A DNA stretch of 64,000 bases. It comes from REEB95 sp963762425 (GTDB taxonomy: Bacteria > Pseudomonadota > Alphaproteobacteria > ATCC43930 > CGMCC-115725). A model generated the notes under the pieces. It did not search any database. It was given only the letters and a program-made list of their open reading frames with translations, and had not been told where the DNA came from. Positions 46,746 through 58,297 of the stretch are shown here, in pieces; the first letter of the stretch is position 1; each line of letters begins with the position of its first letter. The stretch covers positions 99,269 to 163,268 of the forward strand of contig CAVXKY010000009.1 in assembly GCA_963762425.1 (NCBI GenBank), read 5' to 3'. The position numbers and the translations under genes are program-made.

Positions 46746-48198
46746 ATGAACGGTTGCTTATATCTGATGCTCGGGTCGCAATCAGGTCGGACCAAAAGCC
46801 TTCTGTTTTCCGCAACCGTAATTCTATGTCTTACCACGCGCTTCGACCTCGCACTGGCACAGTCGGTGCCGTCCGCAACGTCAGTGCCGTCGGCCGGGGG
46901 GCCGCCTCCATTATTACCACCACAAGTGGCGCCCCTCCCAACCGGGGACTCAATCAGTTTCTCTCGGTCAATGGCTCATAAGCGGCCAGGTGGGCGTCTC
47001 TACGTTTTACGATTCAAATATTTATCAAAGCACGACGCCTCCGATCCTGCACGGACCGGGATTTGAAATACAGCCAAGCTTGTTGGCCGACTACAACACC
47101 GGGATCTATGACACATCAATCTATGGTAATATCGATAGCAAGATTTATCCCACCCTCGACTCGTCAAACGACACCTTCGATCGTCAGGCCGGCATCGTGC
47201 AGAAATACTCGCCATTGCCGGATCTTCTATTCGCCGCGCAGGGCAACTATATCCATTTGACGAATGCCAACGTTTTGCTAAATTCGACCACCCCTTCCGC
47301 GCCCTCAATCCCAAGCCCCATCGTTTCGCCGGCGAATCCGCAATTACCCGGTGCCGCCGGCGTGGTGGCAAACGCACAAACCATAGTCGATCCAAATGAC
47401 ACCTACACCGCTTCGGCCAACGTTTATAAAGAATTTAACCGCGCCTACGCTACTTTCGGCGGTTCGATCTACGACACGACCTATGAAACCACGCCCTCAT
47501 CGAATTTTAACCTTGCGTCTTACTACGGAAGCGGCGGAATTTGGTTCAGCCCGCTCTTTTATGCTTTTGCCAACGGTGCCCAGAGTTTTTACTCTCCGGC
47601 TGTCGGCTTTAGCTCAGCTTCCTACTTCGCAAAGGGCGGCATCGGATCGGATCGGATCGGCTTTTTCCAGGGTTCGATTTATGCTGGTGAGCAGGCAACC
47701 ACCGTCGCTGACAATGGCGGGCAAGCGGGGGGAGATATTTATGGCGGTGCTGTTTCCTATTTTCCGATCGATCCTTGGGACATGACCTTTTCGGTCGACA
47801 GACTCAGAAACGTTTCCAACATCACCGTGGCTACATCGCAGGCGCTCGGCGGATCTATCGGTGGTTTGCCGAGCGGTGCTGCAGGAGGTTTGGCGCTTTC
47901 AGGGGCAGCAATATCGACGAACACATCTGTGCAGGTTACCACGCTCGCTTACAGGACAAATTATAGGTTTTCGGCGCAGACATCGGCTTTTGGCTTAATC
48001 AGCGTGACGCCTATCGCCTACCTTGGTACGTCACGCGTCGATTATTCTTGGATTGCATCAATCGGGATTCGGCACCAACTTCGCGACAACCTTAGCTTGA
48101 CTTTTACTTACAATTATACCCGTTACGAGTCAGAGGCCTTGCCGTCCTACAACTTCAACCGCGACTTTCTTTCGCTCGGTGCCATATATACTTTCTAG
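46746..48198 (+). CDS. Outer-membrane beta-barrel protein of the EPS locus, frame broken
   Basis: The reconstructed protein is about 480 residues. A signal peptide lies in the first frame (SLLFSATVILCLTTRFDLALA), then a Pro/Ser linker. At about 46940-46990 the frame changes and a 402-codon barrel region follows. It starts GVSTFYDSNIYQSTTP and contains many alternating strands with aromatic residues (YAFANGAQSFYSPAVGF), ending in a terminal Phe (LSLGAIYTF). This is typical of the barrel proteins encoded beside Wza-type genes in exosortase/EPS loci. It may help export or anchor the polymer. Confidence 0.8.
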
Positions 48199-49100
48199 TT
48201 CTCGCGGCTGACGGGCCTCTGGAATCCCAGTGATGCGGGAGTGCTCCAAGTTCTCAGCAACTCCTGTTCCAGTTGCGCTCCCGCCTTTCGCCCCGGTGTA
48301 CGCTTAGTGAGTCTCCTTTCCTGGCGCGGAAAATGTAGGGCCCCGTGAAGTGGTTATCGCGCCAAGTAAGCTGGAGCGGGCGCTAACCGATCCGCTAAAG
48401 GCGGGCGAGCTGCGTATCGATCACGCCGGTGGTCAGACCCGGGCCGCGCGCGAAGCCGCGCAACGACCGCGTCAGATGTCTCAGCGCGTAATTTTGTGTT
48501 GTGACGTTCACGGTGTGGCGCAATAATAGATTGGAGCAATCAAGATCGGCGGCGGCACGGGCCACGCGCGCCTGGACTGAAGTCTCGCGGCTACCGACGA
48601 ACCGTCCTGCACCTTACGCATCCAAGGCCATTCGCGGAAATGTTCATAGAGACCTTGTGCCGCGCCGAGCGCCAAGCTGCGGCGACATCACTGCGATCGG
48701 CGCCTAAAACGAACAGGGCGTGTGAAGTTGGTGGCGCGATCCAGAGCGCCCCGGCGTTCTGCCGTCGCGCAGATCAGACGATTTCAGCACGAGTCCGCTC
48801 GACACCCCATCGCCCCGGCGCGATCTATGATTTCTTGCTTCCTCGCATTTGAGGGTACGGTACATTACCGTGCCACGGCTTAGAGGATCCCGCGTCGTTT
48901 GGTGCGGGAATACCTTCGGGTTGAGCTCCGTCATTAACGGTGTTGCGAACACAACTGGAGCTGCAACCTAGAAGTGGTATAGTGGCGTCATAATTCTTGC
49001 GAGCGAGAGCCATTAAATAGCCTTATGCACTGGCGAGCAGTTCGCTACGTACAACCGCCGGAGGCGGTAAAGTCCGAGGCAGAGTTTTGGAGTTTGTATC
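48199..49100. other. Gene-free stretch upstream of the NRPS
   Basis: These 902 bases hold no gene that I can support. Frames are short and have no family motifs. A few in-frame stretches around 48600-48680 look protein-like but cannot be assigned, and could be decayed coding DNA. The promoter of the NRPS should lie near the right end. GGAG lies about 10 nt before its ATG. Confidence 0.45.
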
Positions 49101-52100
49101 ATGTCTTCCGCTGGCACTGCCGTCACCATCCGCGGCCTGATCGACCGGATGGCCGCACTGCAAGTCGGCCAACCCTTCTTGATCAGCCCCGAGACCGGGC
49201 GCGTGATTACCTACGACGGACTGCAGCGTCAATTGTTACATATTTCTCGTTACTTTCGCGAACTCGGATTGTTGCCCGGCGACAAAATCGCTTTGCTTAC
49301 CGATAACGGACTGTCGGCAATCCAGCTATTTCTTGGAGCAATGTACAGCGGCTTAGTGTGCGTGCCACTGAACGTCCGCGCAGGCCTAAGTCACTTGTCA
49401 TTCATGGTGAATGATTGTGGCGCGAAAGTTATGTTCGTCGGAGACAACTACAACGAATTAAGCGAACAAGCACTGTCCGAGGTCCGACGGCCCATCAATG
49501 TTGTCGCAGCGGACGTTGATGGTTTGCCGCAGGTGACCGACGTATCGTCGACGTCGGACGCTTTGACTCCGATCTCTCCAGAAGACCCAGCCATGTTGAT
49601 CTACAGTTCAGGCAGCACCGGGTTACCGAAGGGGGCGGTCCACACCCATAGATCACTTCTCGCTCATGGGAGGAACGCCGCTCAGTCGCACGAACTCACG
49701 GCAGCGGACCGCTCGCTTCTTGTGCTCCCGCTTTACCACATCAACGCCGAATGTGTGACCCTTATGCCGACGCTTTCGAGTGGCGGTTCTGTGGTCGTAC
49801 CGCACGGCTTTTTGGTCAACGAATTCTGGAATTGGCTGGATGATTACCACTGCACCTGGTCGGCGGTGGTGCCAACGATCATTTCGCAACTTCTTGACTG
49901 GCAAGATCCGAGAGCTCACGAAAGAACGGGCATGTTCCAGCGCATTCGCTTCCTGCGCACATCCTCGGCTCCATTGTCGCCTGCACTGCATCGCGAGTTT
50001 GCTGACAAATTCAACCTGGTGCTGATCCAAGCGATGGGGTCATCCGAAGCCGGCAACGTCTTCTCGAATCCCTTGCCGCCGCGCAAGAACAAGATCGGTT
50101 CTCCCGGACTGCCGTGGGGTTTCGAGACAAAGATTATCAGCCGCGACGGCGTAGAAGTTCAGGCCGGCGAACCGGGCGAAGTCCTTCTCCGTGGCGACGG
50201 CATGATGCAGGGCTATCATAATGATCCCGACGGAACCAAAGCAGCGCTTGACACTGACGGCTGGCTACATACCGGCGACCTCGCTTATCAGGACGAAGAC
50301 GGATACTTTTTTGTCGTTGGTCGATCGAAGGAGCTGATCATCAAGGGCGGGATGAACATTGCTCCCAAGCAAATCGACGAAGTACTGGAAGCGCATCCGG
50401 CCGTATTAGAAGCTGCTGCGGTCGGAATTCCAGACCGATATGTTGGCGAGGACGTCGTTGCCTTCGCCGTTTTGCGCGACAAAATGACCTGCAGCGAAAG
50501 AGAACTCTTGGACTTTTGTGAGGATCGGCTTGGCCACTTTAAAACACCAACGCACATCTACTTCGCACAGGATTTGCCCAAGGGTCCATCAGGCAAAGTT
50601 CAGCGGCTCAGGTTGACGGAAGATGCTGAACGTCTCAGAGACGCGAGGTTGAAGCCGACCGCAGTTGCTCCTGAAACATCCACTGCTGATGCGCAGAGTT
50701 CGCAATTTGCGACTGAGCCTCAGATCGAGCAAGTTCTCGGTGAAATTTGGTCGGAGCTTCTCGGCGAAGCACCGCATAGAGTCTACTGCCAATTTTTTTG
50801 CGCTTGGCGGATACTCACTGCTGGCGGTCCAGACATTCTCCCTTCTGCGTGGCAAGATCCCAGTCGTTCTTTCCCTTTCGGATTTCTTTGAGAATCCCAC
50901 TATTAAGCAGCAGGCGGCACTCGTTCGGCAGAGGCTCGCAACCCTTCAAGCCCGTGAGACAGTCCAAAATAACTTTGACTTGCAAATCATTCCGCCCCGG
51001 GATCCGGCGCTCCCCTGCCAGTTGAGCCTTTCACAGGAGCGGCTGTGGTTTATGGAGCAGCTGAACCCTGAAATTCCGGTCTACAATGAGGCGGAAGCCG
51101 TACTCATGAAGGGGGCGCTTGATCTGGTACTCCTAGAAAGAGCGCTTAATGATGTCGTTTCCCGACATGAGATCTTGCGTGCGACCATTGAGCTCGACGA
51201 CGGCCGCCCTATAGTCATCGTGCACGATGCTTGGCCAATAGATTTCAGAAAGATAGATCTGCGCGGCCTACCGTCCGTTGAACGCGAGGCCGAATTGAGC
51301 CGTTTGCTGATCGACGAACCGCGACGGCCTTACAATCTTGCGAAACAGCCTGGGCATCCGCGCAGCAGTCTTGCAGCTCGCAGACGATGAGAACGCCTTC
51401 ATCTTGATGATGCACCACATCATATGCGATCGGTTGTCCGTCGGCATTCTGTGGCGAGAATTAGGAACGCTCTACTCTTCGGCCGTGCGGCAGGAGGCAT
51501 CCACTCTACCGCCGTTGCAAATTCAATACGGCGATTATTCCGCTTGGCAGCGACTCCCTGAGCGCCGAGTGCGTTTTGCCGAGGATCTTCGCTTTTGGCA
51601 GGATTACCTGCGAAACCTACCAAAGCTCCTCGATTTGCCCTCCGATAGGCCGCGACCGCCGGTGAATGCCTACAACGGAAAAAAGCTGCAATTCTTCCTC
51701 GGATCGGAATTGTCGGATGATTTGCGGCGTCTGGCACGACAGGAGCAAACGAGCCTTTTCAATGTGATCGCAGCTGGACTGAATACGCTTTTGTTTCGGT
51801 ACACGGGGCAGGAAGACATCCCGGTCGGCGTTCCCATTGCCGACCGCGACCGCTCTGAATTGCAGCCCCTGATAGGGTTTCTTCTCGATACTCACGTTCT
51901 GCGGACCGATCTAAGCGGCAATCCTACATTCCGAGAACTCCTTAGTCGCGTGCATCATGCCATGCTGCGGGTTTATTCGCATCAGGCCGTTCCGTTCAAT
52001 GAAGTAGTCGATGCTCTCCGGCCGGAGCGCAGTCTCAGCTATTCGCCGCTTTTCCAGGTTTTATTAAATTGGCGCGAGGCAACGGCTGAGTTGCAGTTTA

Positions 52101-55030
52101 TAGGCTTCCCTGGAGTTGTGGTTGAGCCCTTATTGGCCCAAGCGAATATTTCGAAGTTCGATCTGACCCTTTTTGTCACGGACACATCGGACGACTTGTT
52201 GTTGGAGTTCGAATTCAACACCGATCTTTTTGACGAAGATCGAATAGAACGCATGGTTGGACATTTTCGAGCCTTGCTGGAAGGCGCGGTTGGCAATCCG
52301 GAAAAACCCCTTGCCGAGTTGCCGCTGCTTACTCCGGCCGAACAACATCAATTGCTCGTCGAATGGAATTCGGCAAGTGAAAGTAGCAGTGAACATGATT
52401 CACTCACTGTTTGAGGAGCAAGTTGAACGATCACCCGATCGGATTGCTGCGGTATTCGATGAGAGTGAGCTAACTTACCGCGAACTTAATTTGCAGGCCG
52501 ACCGGCTTGCGCAGCGACTGCGTGAGCTTGGCGTTCAACCCGGCGTCCTGGTAGGGCTGTTTATCGAACGCTCGCTCGAGCTTGTCATCGGGATGTTGAG
52601 CATCTTGAAGGCGGGCGGCGCGTATGTACCGCTCGACCCAGCGCATCCGCGTAGCCGGATCGCTCTCGTGCTCAACGATGCGCAGCCGCCGGTGCTTCTA
52701 ACAACCAGCCAGCTGCGGGCCAAGCTTCCGCCGCATAATTCTCGCGAGGTCACATTGGAGGCGGTGCTTTCAACGGGGGAAGGAGACGGACCTCATTCGG
52801 CCCTAACCCGTGCCGGCAATCCGAGCGACCTCGCATACGTCATATACACCTCAGGCTCTACCGGTAAGCCGAAAGGGGTCGAAGTTGAACATGGTTCGGT
52901 CCTCAATATGCTTGCATCGATGCAGCGGCAGCCCGGCTTCGGCGCTGACGACACGATGCTCGCGATCACTACCGTGGCGTTCGATATTTCTGTGTTGGAG
53001 ATATTTCTGCCACTGGTATCTGGGGGACGTCTCGTTGTCGCGCCCGTCAATGCTACCGTTGATGCCGAGGCCTTGATAAGCCTCATTGAAAGTTCCGGAG
53101 CCACCGTCCTGCAGGCGACGCCCAGCTCGCTGCGCATGCTCCTCGACGCTGGTTGGATCGGCGCGCCGCAGTTAAAACTCTTGTGCGGAGGCGAAGCCTG
53201 GACCGATAACCTCGCGAAAGAGCTGTTGGCACGCTGCGGTTCGCTCTGGAACATGTACGGTCCGACCGAGACGACCGTGTGGTCCTCCGTCCTTAGGGTT
53301 GAAGCCGACCGGAAAATCGTTATCGGTCCGCCCGATTGCTAAAACAAAGTTTTACGTGCTCGATGCCGCGCGGCAACTGTTGCCGGTAGGCGTGACCGGC
53401 GAACTCTACATCGGAGGCGCGGGGCTCGCACGAGGCTATGCCCACCAGCCTGAACTTACGCAAGAGCGCTTTTTAAAGGATCCGTTCGCGGCTCGAATCC
53501 GGCGCGCGCATGTATCGTACCGGCGACTTGGTGCGTCGACTACCCGATGGTAATTTGGATTTTCTTGGCCGCATCGATCATCAAGTGAAAATTCGCGGCC
53601 ACCGCGTTGAATTGGGCGAGATTGAAACAGCGCTCAAACAACAATCAGGGGTGAAAGACTGCATTGTTGTCGCGTCTGCCGATGCTGAAGGCGAGCATCG
53701 TCTTGTTGCCTATATTATTCCCGAGACGTCAAAAGGCATACCGGCGAGCGAGCTGAGACTCGCGTTATCGGAACTGCTTCCCGCCTACATGCTGCCGGCG
53801 AGTTTCGTGGCCCTGTCGTCATTTCCATTGACGCCGAGTGGCAAGATTGACCGCAAAGCATTGCCGACGCCAGACCTCGCGGCACTTCCAGTAATTGACT
53901 CGCCTGCACCGGGGACACCGACGCAAGAGAAGGTAGCATCGGTGTGGCGCGATCTCCTCAAGATCGACAAAGTTGGTATCCGCGATAATTTTTTTAACGT
54001 AGGCGGAAATTCACTGCTTGCGGCTCGAGTTATCGGCAAAATTAATGAGACTTTGAAAGCAAAATTGCGCATCGCCGACATTTTCTTGATGCCGACCATA
54101 GAGTTACTCGCCGCAGCGATAGAAAAAAGCCACGACGTAACCCTTGGCGATAGCAAAATAATTCAATTACAGAACGGCCACAGCGGTTTGCCGCTCTATT
54201 TCCTCGGCGCCGGATCAACCGAACATAGAATTGCGAAATTTATCGGCAACGACCGCGCCGTGTTCGCGATCGATCTCAAGTATGCCCCGCGAGTGGCGCC
54301 AAGCCATCGCAGCCGGAGATAGGACCAAATTACCGACATTAGAGCAATTGGGCGCGTTATATGGGAAAGTCATTCGAGCGCATGCGGGCACGTCGCCATG
54401 TGTGATTGCCGGATACTCTTTCATGGGAAAAATAGCGTTCGAGGCAGCACGAATGCACCAGAGAGAAGGAGGCGAACTTGCTTTCGTGGCTCTCATAGAT
54501 GCTTTTGCGTGGAGCGGACTAACCCGCGGAAGCGCACGTCGAAGTTGGCATTGGATCTGGCGTAGATTTGCGAGCTAACGACTTCAGCCAAGAATCTGTT
54601 GCTTATAGACTGTTGGGATTGATAGCGAATTGTTGGCGCTTATTTTTGTGGTTGCTTGCACAGTTGCCGCGAGTGGTAAAGGCACGCTTGCCCTCCGCTG
54701 ATCTCTCCGGAATGGCAGATAGTGTCGGTACTCCGATAGAGAAATCAGTTTACCAGGGTTTGGTGCGTCTCATTGGAGAGGTATTTATGCCTCGTGCCCC
54801 TCGACGCGCGCGGCATCCTCTTCAGAGCTGAATTCCCAGGTGAAGAGTTTCTCCCGGGGCATGATCTTGGCAGTGGATGGGGCAAGCTGTTTTCCGGTGG
54901 CCTCGAAATTGTTCAAGAGACTGGAAATCATGTAACAATGTTACTTGAGCCGAACGTCACCGCCTTAGGCCGGCATCTACACGACGCACTCGGCTGTACC
55001 GCGATGATATATCAGAACGTGCTGATATAG
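49101..55030 (+). CDS. Nonribosomal peptide synthetase: acyl ligase-T-C-A-T-TE, eight frame breaks
   Basis: One colinear protein of about 1,970 residues can be read across nine frames. Domain 1 (49101-50640) is an acyl-CoA/fatty-acyl ligase-type adenylation domain (YSSGSTGLPKGAVHTH, DGWLHTGDLAYQDEDGYF). A carrier domain follows, with the pantetheine Ser in LGGYSLL (about 50807). The condensation domain (about 51000-52340) has its catalytic HHIICD at 51413. Adenylation domain 2 (52400-53870) has YTSGSTGKPKG and YGPTETTVW. A second carrier (GGNSLLAAR) and a thioesterase with GYSFMG at 54411 end it. The pocket residues I read in domain 2 are D, I, L, Q, L, G, M, V, W, close to glycine codes. The simplest product is an N-acyl amino acid. 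All frame shifts are compatible with single inserted bases. Confidence 0.85.
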
Positions 55031-55252
55031 TGCGCCGGCAGAAAGTTCATGGCTGACTGTTGGGCCTCGGAGTTTTTGAGACAGCGGGCCGTGCGGCTAA
55101 GGGGTTAAGGAAGGCTGTCGTGCGATGAATTGACTTCCGCCACCGCTGCCGAGGTCGAGCTTATCGGCGTCAGAAGTTCAAACGCCGCATCAAAGTCGTC
55201 ACAGACTTGGCACTTTAGCTCAGGCGCTCAGATGTGAAACCTTAGATCCATC

Positions 55253-55717
55253 TTAGCGGACGATCAGCAGCGAACACGGGGTCTGATGGGCCACCTTCGC
55301 AACCGTGTCGCCATACCAGAACCGATAAAGTGCGCTGTGGTGATGGGAACCTAGCATGAGCAAATCGGAACCGAGTTTGCCGACGAGAGTGAGGATGGTT
55401 TCTGGGGTCGGTCCCTGAACCGCGAGAGCTTGATCCACGCGAATGCCGTTTGTGCGAAGCGTCGCGGCGAAAGCTTGGGTTTGCTGATGCTCGGTCCGCA
55501 AGGCTTCAGCGTGGGATTCGCGAATCATGTCCTCCTGGCTTTCGTCCCCAGGAACCGGCCTCTTTAGGTAGCCGACAAAATCAGGATCGGGCTCCGCAAC
55601 GTGAACGATATCGACGATCGCGTCGAATGCTCGGCCGTACCGCTGCGCCTCCGCCAATAGCCGGTCCGTCGCAGTTTTCAGGTCGATTGCCACTAAGATA
55701 CGATAGTCGCCGCCCAT
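55253..55717 (-). CDS. Universal stress protein (UspA family)
   Basis: This 154-residue single-domain protein starts with RILVAIDLKTATDRLLAEA and ends with DLLMLGSHHHSALYRFWYGD and VAKVAHQTPCSLLIVR. These are the two halves of the UspA nucleotide-binding fold; the G-2x-G-9x-G(S/T) loop of ATP-binding members is only partly kept (GSHHHSALYRFWYGDT). Cytoplasmic Usp proteins respond to starvation, low oxygen or envelope stress. It converges on the NRPS. It looks intact. Confidence 0.9.
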   Translation of the reverse strand: MGGDYRILVAIDLKTATDRLLAEAQRYGRAFDAIVDIVHVAEPDPDFVGYLKRPVPGDESQEDMIRESHAEALRTEHQQTQAFAATLRTNGIRVDQALAVQGPTPETILTLVGKLGSDLLMLGSHHHSALYRFWYGDTVAKVAHQTPCSLLIVR

Positions 55718-56329
55718 TTTCCCGCTCCAGCCGGTAAAGACGGCCGTGTCTTAGCATGAGGTCGTGGGATGACGCATTTAAAACCCTTCTGGTGAACGAC
55801 CTGAAGCGCCGGCCGATGCCCATGGAACGGCGGGCTCGCTCGCTGGCATCAGCACCGATGGCCACGCTACGAACGATTCGCGGCGCAACTGCTTCAGCGG
55901 CATTGTGGACACCCCGCCTTAATGTTCGGCCGACATCGCGTCGACAGCACCCACGTCTTTGTTATCGACCCTGATCTCCGCAGGTTTGATCCTTGCGGCA
56001 AAGTCGTGAACGGGAGAATTCGGTTCCTTCGCGAGGGCGTCGGGCAATGCAGCGTCGGCAAAATTATCGTGCGCAAATCTTAGATGAGCCGGTGCCATTG
56101 GCTACACGCATACCTTTCGGTGGAGTTTCGCCGTCAGCGCGGTTTCGATCATAACCGGACTCAATCTGTAGGCCTTCGAAAACAGCGGTATCATTTTCGC
56201 ATCTGAACCCAAATGCCACTAATGCTGGCGGGGGAGCATTGTGTCTATACTCAACAAACATTGTGTCTATACTCAACAAACAAAGGCGAGACAATTAATG
56301 CCGAAGGGAAGCATATTAGGGTTTGCGTT
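55718..56329. other. Gene-poor stretch ending in a tandem repeat
   Basis: No gene can be supported in these 612 bases. Open frames are short and without motifs. The right end contains the 22 bp tandem repeat (56237-56280) and leads into a remnant resembling the NRPS start. Confidence 0.4.
56237..56280. repeat. Perfect 22 bp tandem duplication
   Basis: The unit CATTGTGTCTATACTCAACA plus AA occurs twice in a row (56237-56258 and 56259-56280) without mismatch. It lies about 50 bp upstream of the NRPS-like remnant. The perfect identity suggests a recent slippage event, a duplicated regulatory site or an assembly artefact. Confidence 0.85.
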
Positions 56330-56413
56330 ATGTCCTCCGTTGGGAAAGCAGCCACCATCCGCGAGCTGATCGACTGGATGGTCGCATTGCAAGCCGGCCG
56401 TACCTTTTCGTTT
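56330..56413 (+). pseudogene. Remnant copy of the NRPS/acyl-ligase N-terminus
   Basis: Starting at the ATG at 56330, the translation MSSVGKAATIRELIDWMVAL resembles the first residues of the synthetase at 49101 (MSSAGTAVTIRGLIDRMAAL). Seventeen of the first 26 positions are identical, and the DNA just before the ATG is also similar. The similarity stops after about 28 codons and no adenylation domain follows. It is a fragment of a paralogous or duplicated gene, evidence of past rearrangement around the NRPS. Confidence 0.7.
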
Positions 56414-56576
56414 CACGAGTGTTGCTTTTCACGCATTATTGTCAGGCTGCGATGTGCTTTCGTCAGCCATGTCGCGACAGCCCGTATAACCGCGTCTCGA
56501 CGCACAGCTAAATGTCCGTGTCGGGTTGTGAGCGCGGTTTTGATCACCGCTTTCTTACGCTTGGCAACTTCAATAT

Positions 56577-57281
56577 TCAGTAGGCAAAGCAATTCAACTC
56601 GATCCACTGTCGCCCAAACCGAATGTCGGCGGCTGAAAGCTCATGTCCGACCGGCACTACCTTAATCTCGAGCGAAGCGCCATACTGACGCAACGAGGTG
56701 ACGAGCCGGGAAAACCGCTCCGGCAGAATGGTTGGATCATCGGCGCCGGAGAGCAGCAAGACTGGCTTGCGGCTCAGGTCCGGCGGTTGAAAGTTAGACA
56801 ATGTGAGCTGCGCTGCGCGGACAAGGATTGCGCCGGCAAGTGTCTCGGGCCGCAGCAGCAGCAACGTCGTGGCCATATTGGCGCCATTCGAATACCCAAC
56901 CGCGATCGGCTCCGAGAGGCGGTAGTGGACACACGCTTCCCTGATGAAATCCGCAAGCTCGTGCGCGCGCCGAGTTACATCTTCCTCGTCGAGCACATCC
57001 GGGGCAAAACGTCGGAAAAACCTCGTTGCGCCATTCTCCAATACCTTGCCGCGTGGCGACAAAAGTGGTGCGTGCGGCGCTAATTTACGACCAAATCGCA
57101 GCAAAGAGATTTCGTTGCCGCCGGTTCCATGCAGTAGCAGAAGCGGCCGCACATCGCGCGTCGCCGAACCGTCGAAGCAATGGACGAAAGGCAATCGATC
57201 TGTCGCCGCACGAACGGTGCGGCGGGTTAAATAGCTTCGGTACGCCCAGCCGACGGCGGACTTGAAGGAACCTCGCACCAT
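56577..57281 (-). CDS. Alpha/beta hydrolase (carboxylesterase/phospholipase type)
   Basis: This 234-residue hydrolase has PLLLLHGTGGNEISLLRFG (oxyanion region, residues 46-64), the nucleophile elbow VGYSNGANMA with Ser near residue 131, LLLSGADDPTILPERF carrying the catalytic Asp, and VPVGHELSAADI with the His. This is the phospholipase/carboxylesterase (YpfH-like) group, active on acyl esters. There is no signal peptide, so it is cytoplasmic. Being close to the NRPS it might hydrolyse acyl intermediates, but that is only proximity. All catalytic residues are present. Confidence 0.88.
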   Translation of the reverse strand: MVRGSFKSAVGWAYRSYLTRRTVRAATDRLPFVHCFDGSATRDVRPLLLLHGTGGNEISLLRFGRKLAPHAPLLSPRGKVLENGATRFFRRFAPDVLDEEDVTRRAHELADFIREACVHYRLSEPIAVGYSNGANMATTLLLLRPETLAGAILVRAAQLTLSNFQPPDLSRKPVLLLSGADDPTILPERFSRLVTSLRQYGASLEIKVVPVGHELSAADIRFGRQWIELNCFAY

Positions 57282-58297
57282 GGCCTTTACGCGCTCCTTT
57301 ATGGCGGTTCTGCCGGCCTTTTTCTCACCCAGTTTGGAGATGGTTGGGCCGAGTCGATTATGAATTCAGGTAGGTACGTTTTGAGCCTCTGTAGTAGGAA
57401 CAATCCTAGCACGCGTTTATGACTACCTGGGACTTCGGTGACTGAAGTTGGATGCACTTAACGCAGGCGGTGTCTCTGTCGCCACACATCTTCAGGCGAC
57501 ATCATACGATGAACGATCAACCAACATGCTGATACAATCATTGAACCCGAGCGGAACGAGCCATTATCCGAGGGGTCGCGGAGTGCGTTGCTGTTGAAGC
57601 CGAAATCGAAAGCTGGCCGCCTTGACTCGCACGTTTCTCCAGATCCCGTGGGCGCGGATATTATTCAGTGCTAAGGAATCAATCTACAAAGTTGGTATCC
57701 ACTGACGCAACGTTGGCTTGGCTTTGAGGACGTGCGTTTGACGATCGACCCCGCAGGTAAGTTTACGCGAAGTTAAATATTCGATCGGCCAACGTTATCG
57801 TGTTGCGCGGCCGTTTCGTGGTGACAAGCGAACTAATCTCGACTGCGGTGGTGGTTCCTCCTGACGAACTGCGACCATCGCGCGGTCGCGTTGAGCCGCG
57901 CGTCGACGCCGGCAGCGGCGTCCAGGGGCAAGCCGCGCCGATGGCCCCGGCCCGGGAGGGCGCTTTGGATTGACAGCCGGCCTTACTCGATGAGATGATT
58001 AGGCCAGTATCCACAGTGCCCAGCGTCCTTCGGCCTTGGCTTGGCCGCAGCTGTTTCTTCTTTCGTGCGATGGCGAGCGTGAGCCCGGATGGTCACATGG
58101 CCGAGGCTGTGAAGGGAGTCATTGCTGCACGCTTTGATGATTGGAGACAAAACTCAAAAGCGCTCGCGCAGCGATGGACCTTATCCATCTTTGGAGGACG
58201 TTCCTTGGTGGCCGGTGGCATTGTCGACAAAGAGCGGCGGTTCCGCCGATATGGTATCTGCGACGTTGGCTATGATAAAGTTGCGAAGGCTTTTTAA
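57282..58297. other. Gene-free stretch
   Basis: These 1,016 bases contain no gene that I can support. Open frames around 57763-58014 (minus) and 57995-58297 (plus) have no recognisable domain, no ribosome-binding site and unlikely composition. No tRNA, CRISPR or transposase pattern was seen. Confidence 0.45.

Noticed and set aside
48354..49013. Several short frames between the barrel gene and the NRPS
   Set aside because: They overlap on both strands, are all under 85 codons, and none shows a domain or signal peptide.
56237..56280. Target-site duplication of an insertion sequence
   Set aside because: The two units are directly adjacent with no element between them, and no transposase is seen anywhere in the window.
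57763..58297. Small open frames as genes
   Set aside because: There is no start signal, motif or family resemblance, and the composition is unlike neighbouring genes.
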